DNA of 64,000 nt, from contig JXTC01000063.1 of assembly GCA_002914845.1 (NCBI GenBank), positions 507,830-571,829 of the forward strand, in the 5' to 3' direction. Of the stretch, positions 58,868 through 64,000 are shown piece after piece (the first letter of the stretch is position 1; every line of letters starts with the position of its first letter). This stretch comes from Trema orientale (lineage: Eukaryota; Streptophyta; Magnoliopsida; Rosales; Cannabaceae). The translations under genes were made by a program, and so were the position numbers. The notes beneath the pieces are model-generated. The model was not told the origin of the DNA. It saw only the letters and a list, made by a program, of their open reading frames with translations, and ran no database searches.

Positions 58868-60604
58868 CTCAGATTTCAGGCAGTGTACATGGGCGAAATA
58901 TTTGCACTCTTGACAGTAATATCCACAGATGTGTGGATCTCTTTTCCTTTCACAAATATCACAGTAATATTCGTCTAAATCATCTTCCTTATCATCTTTG
59001 GAATCAACTTCATCAATGACCGAATCGACAAGAATAAGAGAGTGTATGTGGTACTTGTATTTAATGATGCGTGGCAATGGCCCACAGAGAAAGTGGACAT
59101 TGAAATCACAGTCTATGCAACGGAACATGGCCGACTCCGTGGAGCAAAGCTCATCGGAAGTAGCCGGTAGTTTGCAATAGCCATCATAGGCTTTGCACTC
59201 AAGGTACTTGTCATGAACATTGTCCACCAAACAAAGGAGGTGTTGCTCATGTCCTTCGTACTTTATGTTTGGACTCCGCGAAATGCATCTCCCGCATATC
59301 ACAAGCTCACATCGTCTCTCCTGACTGAAATGGCCTTCTGTAACAAAAGTGCACTCGAAAAGGATGCCACAATCCTTTTTATAACACACACTGCAAAACA
59401 ATTTTTCAGTACTCAATTTTGTGTATGGAAGTTGGGTGAGGAGAGAGTGTTTATGAAGAGGATGGGTGACTAGCATTAGGGGCAACAGAGCACATGATTT
59501 ATGGAGAAAGAACTTGCATTTTGTGCATGAATAAACTAGGCCTGAGCAGGGTGAATCACACGCAGAGCAATATTCATCAACCTCTTCATCTCCATCATCG
59601 TTCTCCAGAAATGTGAGACATATCATAGGATGTGGATGGTTGAAATGCCGATAATACTCCTCGCCTTCGAGTATTACTGCAGGTGTCAAAGCGCATTCGA
59701 CATCGATGACGAAACCACATGCAGTACACTCGTAGCAAAAAACAACGCCACTTTTGAATCTTACGTGACATAATCTACATTGCAAGTCCTCAGGGTGATC
59801 CGCGTGCTTGTTAGTACTCAACATGGACAGGGTGAGATTAGGGCGGTATTGATTTAGAAGTTCGGACAGGAATTTATTAAGCCGTTTGGGCACGTATTCC
59901 TTAAGAAGTTGGGGCACTCTGGGCGGTACATATTGATCAATAAGTTTAGGCAGTCTACAACAGTCATGAAAAGAATGAAAATTGTATTGATTAAGATACG
60001 TGGGTAGTATATAGCAGTCTATGCAAATGCAATGATCATATTCATACAGAAATTTATCTCTCCAAATGAGAAAACAAGCATTATTTCTTCCACAACAACC
60101 GCAACTTGCCTGTTTCTCATGGTTGATTAGAAGCCCCGGAATACTGTCATCAGGTGGGGAAAAATCTCTTAGCATCATGTCGTACAATGGGAGCTCACCG
60201 CATCGTTTGTGAAGGAAGTAGTTGCACGCAGCGCAAGCGTAGACGGGAGTAGTACTGAGGCACGGAGATTGGCAAGCGAAGCAAACAACTTGGTCATTGG
60301 GAGAGATCTTGACGAGCAGCATCGGGTGCTGATGACTGACATGTTGAATATGCGGTTGTCCTTCACATACTTCAATGGGGTCCATAAACACGCATTTAAG
60401 GTCCATGGTGAAACGGCACTCAGAGCAATGGTAGTAGTGCTCATTTTCGAAACACTTGTGACAAGAGGCACACCAATACTTTTTCAGAGAAGACTGCCTG
60501 ATAAGAGGGTGAGCTGGATGAAAAGGGTGGTTGAAATGGGGATGTTGCTCGAACGCTTTAATATAAGAGTTTTCAGAGGAACTCTGCTCATCATATGTTT
60601 CCAT

Positions 60605-63600
60605 AATTTCACTCTAGTTAGTTAATCTATTGGAAAGGAATACCCAGGAAGAAAACTACAAAATATTCGCATTGAGCTAGCTAGCACATATCTTTGTATA
60701 TATATGTTCATGTTCCACCAAGCGTACCTGCAATGTGTGTTCTCTTATTCACCAACGAAACAATTAATAAAATTCAGGTTCTTGGTAAATTAATGCTTTA
60801 GCTGTCAAGTTGTGCAATGACTAGACAACCATTTTTTATCTATATGTTTAATATTTGATTAATTGCTTTGAATATAAGAATTCATATGATGCAATGCATC
60901 AGATAAACGGAGCTGCATAAAGTGATATGGAAAATATATATATATATATATATGGATCATGTCTCAATGGAGATTTTTGTTTTTGCTCCATTGATGGGTA
61001 CTTTCATTTGGACCATTAGATTTTAATTTGATGGTTATAATGATATTAGTAATTTTATTAAAAAATAAAAATCTAATTAAATATTTATGACTTAAAAAAT
61101 TAGTAACCTATATGTGACTTATGAGTTGGAATTTTTTTTTTCCAATCCCTTTTTTATTGTTTTTTCTTTTTTTCATTCTTTTTTTTTATTTTTATTAAAA
61201 AATAAATAGAAAAACAAGTAACCGTATATATATCTAGATATTTTTTTTCTAAAGAACTAATTGTATATATATTAATTTTTTCATTAAAAAATGAGTCCTT
61301 TTTTATAATTTCAAAACTAACATTATATATCCTCTAAACAAAAACTAATGTTATGTATATATTCTTAAAAAAAAATAACTAACCGTTAATATAAAAATAT
61401 TAAATACTAATTTTTTATCAAAATTTTTTCTTAAAAAAACATTCTTTCTTTTTTATAATTTCAAAACTAATATTCCCTTTCATTATAAAAAAAAAACTAA
61501 CGTTACATCTCATATAAAAACAAAATTAACATTATTTATATTCTCAAAAAAATTACTTATTCATGTTAGTAACATAATATGTTCAAATTAAATGAAATTT
61601 AAAAAATTAAACTTATAAGTTAAAATCAAAAAAAGAAAAGAAATAAATAAAAAAGAAAAATAATTGAATAAAACATTAATTGATCAAAAATAGATGAAAT
61701 TACTTGCTATTGTAGGTCATATTTAACTTGATAATTTTACCCATCCATGGAGCAAAAATAAAAATCTCTATTGAAACATATATATATATATATATATATA
61801 ACCATTATGCTTTATGCTCCGGGTAGGAATAGGAAAGTGTACAGTCTCATTAGGGTCTTTTCTCTTTCCCTGAAGTATGAAATTTATTGTTGGCTTTTTC
61901 GTTTTGTTTTTGTTTTCAAATATATATATAAGGTGATTATTTTTAATTGAATAATGCTATGACTATTAATGGTACTATCACCACTTGATGTGTCAGTCTA
62001 TTACTGGCTAATTATAATTATAATTCATGTGGGTCCATATGAGGTCCAATTTATTAATTAGAATCATCTAATAACAGACAAATACGTCATAGTACCGGAT
62101 ACTACTGGTGCTCATAGCATTGCCCGTTTTAATTTGCTCATGATAGATGAGGGAAGGCACATATAGCCCTATTCAGACCCTTTTTCCTTTGTCTAAAATG
62201 TAAAATCTACAGCAAAATTTCAATACATATATATATGGATGATTATCTGCACTCCCCACTAAAACAAAAAAATTGAGCCTAATTTTTTCCTTAATTAATA
62301 ATTTTCGCCTCGTTGTAGCTGTTGAGCAGGAGAAGGAAAGATTAGTTGGATGCCAGTCCAACTAGTTTTTTTTTTTCCTTAAATGTTTATTATTGCGTTT
62401 GTGAAAAAAATAGAGTCAATAAATAAAAGATTCGAAAGACCTTAAGGTGAGGAAAGCATCTGGAAATTAAAGTTTCATATTCCGGGGAAAAAAAAAAAGA
62501 AAAACAATTTTGTTTGTCAATACATAAAATTTTGTAAACTAATGTTTTTCAATTAAAGAAGTATATATCAACACCGTTACACCGATGCCGCCATGCTATA
62601 TTGCCCATACTGCAAAAAAACACCGAATATATACACATATTCCTTTCTTCACCAACGAAACAAGCAGGGATCATGTTCATTGACTTATCATTATCAATTA
62701 TTACAATATCTAGATTTTAAGTTATATAAACACACCCGTTCACAAAATATTGAATTGCTTTAATTTGACAACACGTGTGTTGCTTTAATTTGACAACACG
62801 TATGTCCAATCTTTTCCAAGAAATGAACCAACAAAAGAGTTCTTAAATTTAGAAGATTTAAGGCGATCTTCTTTCTACAATGAATAAGATAATATAGAAA
62901 AGTTAAAGGATCCGTTGGCAAACAAGGAGACGGTAAGGATCGAATAAATGATTTTGAACATTTTGACAAAACCTCCATGTTAAGTAAGCATTTCCCAGCT
63001 AAGATCCTTATGGATAAAATATATGTAAATTTTGTTATTCTGATCTTTACTTCTTCTTTTTTTCCCTTTTTTCTTTTGGCTACATTTTCCCCAAGTTAAG
63101 AAAAGAGGTTAAGGATCAAAGATAGTACTGATTTGGAACTTTTTGATAAAACGTCAATAGAAAGCAACAAGCACACTTTAGAAGCTAAAGGCTCATGATA
63201 TAGAACAAGTTGAAATGTGGAAACTAGCAGGCCTTCCTGATTTACTCTGTTCTCACTAACAATGTCAAAAGAAGCATTGAGGTGTCCTCTGTACACTCCG
63301 GGATCTGTAAATGCCTTCTCATTAACGTTGACTTGACTTGTTTTGAAAGCATCTTTACTACTTGCTCCATGCCTGTCTTTGGTAAGAAACTAGCTACTAC
63401 CTGGGCAAAAAGGAGTGAGAGTACCTAATTAACAAAGTGTGTCACCTCGTCCTCCGGATATTCAGTTAATTCTGGATATAGCTACAACATCCATAAGCCT
63501 AAAAAATCTCGAGTAACCAAAATTAGCAAGAAAGTTCGGAGCCGGTGATCATGTTAAGTTTCTCGTTTTTTGTTATGATAAATGTGTGATACTTTAACTA

Positions 63601-63733
63601 TTTCAAACTTTATACTAGAGTCCTGAAAGGCCAAGGAAAGAGTAGTTTAAGAAACGACAATGTAACAACTCTACCACATGAAAGGAGTTATATTCAATCT
63701 AGAAAACAGAATGAATTTATTTTGAAAAATAAT
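60605..63733. other. intergenic DNA between DC1 copies
   Basis: Contains a family B TIR element and TA microsatellites. A 27-base tandem pair near 62755-62805 (TGCTTTAATTTGACAACACG) includes an ACACGTGT palindrome. Short minus-strand frames at 62173, 62760 and 63096 show no family signature. Confidence 0.45.
60959..61780. mobile_element. TIR element, family B (copy 2)
   Basis: Ends ATGTCTCAATGGAGATTTTT plus GTTTTTGCTCC on the left; on the right the complement of ATGTTTCAATAGAGATTTTT plus ATTTTTGCTCC. It is flanked by TA tracts and has no transposase. It matches 17620-18301 at the ends, while the interiors differ in length. Confidence 0.75.
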
Positions 63734-64000
63734 CCTGTTTCTCATGGTTGATTAGAAGCCCCGGAATATTGCCATCGGGTGGGGAAAAATCTCTTAGCAT
63801 CATGTCGTACACTGGGAGCTCACGGCATCGTTTGTGAAGGAAGTAGTTGCACGCAGCGCAAGCGTAGACGGGAGTAGTACTGAGGCACGGAGATTGGCAA
63901 GCGAAGCAAACAACTTGGTCATTGGGAGAGATCTTGACGAGCAGCATCGGGTGCTGATGACTGACATGTTGAATATGCGGTTGTCCTTCACACACTTCAA
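63734..64000 (-). pseudogene. DC1 gene fragment, near-identical to the second DC1 gene (partial)
   Basis: The 267 bases align without gaps to 60109-60375, with six mismatches by my count. They encode the second C1-like module (QHVSHQHPMLLVKI, CFACQSPC, ACAACNYFLHKRC) and the linker to INHEKQ. Similarity then stops abruptly at 63734, and the frame runs into five unrelated residues and a stop at 63717-63719. The gene continues beyond the right edge of the window, so its N terminus cannot be judged. It is a very recent copy broken at its 3' side. Confidence 0.8.

Larger units (their letters stand above)
56576..60604 (-). pseudogene. second DC1 protein gene, C-terminal domain interrupted by a stop codon
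   Basis: Exon 1 is 58868-60604 (579 codons), exon 2 is 56576-57439; phase and borders match the gene at 46770-53583. Exon 1 encodes about eight C1-like modules (HPFHPAHPLI, YWCASCHKCF, HIQHVSHQHPM, CFACQSPC, ACAACNYFLHKRC, CFVDNV-like linkers, YCQECKYFAHVHC). Exon 2 encodes the same C-terminal domain (KLPENEANMLQ, EYFEKLIDWLYG, HLKEWYFYLKWAQNRGF), but codon 107 is TAA (57119-57121) while the frame is open on both sides to a stop at 56576. The expected product is about 685 residues, lacking most of the C-terminal domain. It could be a pseudogene, a working truncated protein or a sequencing error. Similarity to the first gene's C-terminal domain is modest, so that duplication is old. Confidence 0.75.

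Noticed and set aside
1..64000. CRISPR arrays, operons, ribosome binding sites, prokaryotic elements
   Set aside because: The window is plant nuclear DNA; the short tandem repeats lack uniform spacers and there are no cas genes.

Overview
The window is nuclear DNA of a flowering plant, most likely a woody or perennial eudicot. The genes are intron-rich and have GT-AG (once GC-AG) splice sites. The intergenic DNA is AT-rich and full of MITEs, solo LTRs and degenerate retroelements. All protein families present (LRR receptor kinase, CBM20 starch-binding protein, CAX exchanger, CPL2 phosphatase, DC1 proteins) are typical of dicots. I cannot name the species. I rebuilt the gene models by hand from splice consensus and phase, and none has been checked against transcripts.

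Layout. 1-321: last codons of an LRR receptor-like kinase. 0.6-5 kb: repeats (a foldback element, hAT-like MITEs, an RNase H remnant). 5.6-8.7 kb (+): five-exon CBM20 protein with a G-box/I-box/TATA promoter. 10.8-19.4 kb (+): eleven-exon vacuolar cation/proton exchanger whose introns hold a solo LTR, three MITEs and a larger TIR element. 20.5-22.4 kb: two odd T-poor tracts rich in AACGACA flanking a LINE RNase H fragment. 22.7-25.8 kb (+): a 636-residue basic, His-tract protein, probably KOKOPELLI-like, whose start codon seems to be split by an intron. 26.4-33.4 kb (-): complete sixteen-exon CPL2 (RNA polymerase II CTD phosphatase-like 2). 34-42 kb: gene-poor, with LTR-like, SINE-like and copia gag remnants. 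42.6-44.7 kb (-): a second CPL2 copy with promoter and exons 1-6 only, all still open. 46.8-53.6 kb (-) and 56.6-60.6 kb (-): two DC1 (C1-like zinc finger) genes, each with a second exon encoding an unfamiliar C-terminal domain; the second has an in-frame stop. 63.7-64 kb (-): a nearly identical fragment of that second DC1 gene, running off the window.

The genes do not form a pathway. From memory, the CBM20 gene and CPL2 are immediate neighbours in Arabidopsis (At5g01260 and At5g01270), so the left half looks like an ancestral block later invaded by other genes and transposons. The right half shows local duplication and decay: CPL2 copied in part, and the DC1 gene copied at least twice at different times. 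The most useful leads are the truncated but intact CPL2 paralogue with a conserved E2F-like upstream site, the DC1 plus C-terminal domain architecture, the split start codon, and several transposons with exact target-site duplications.
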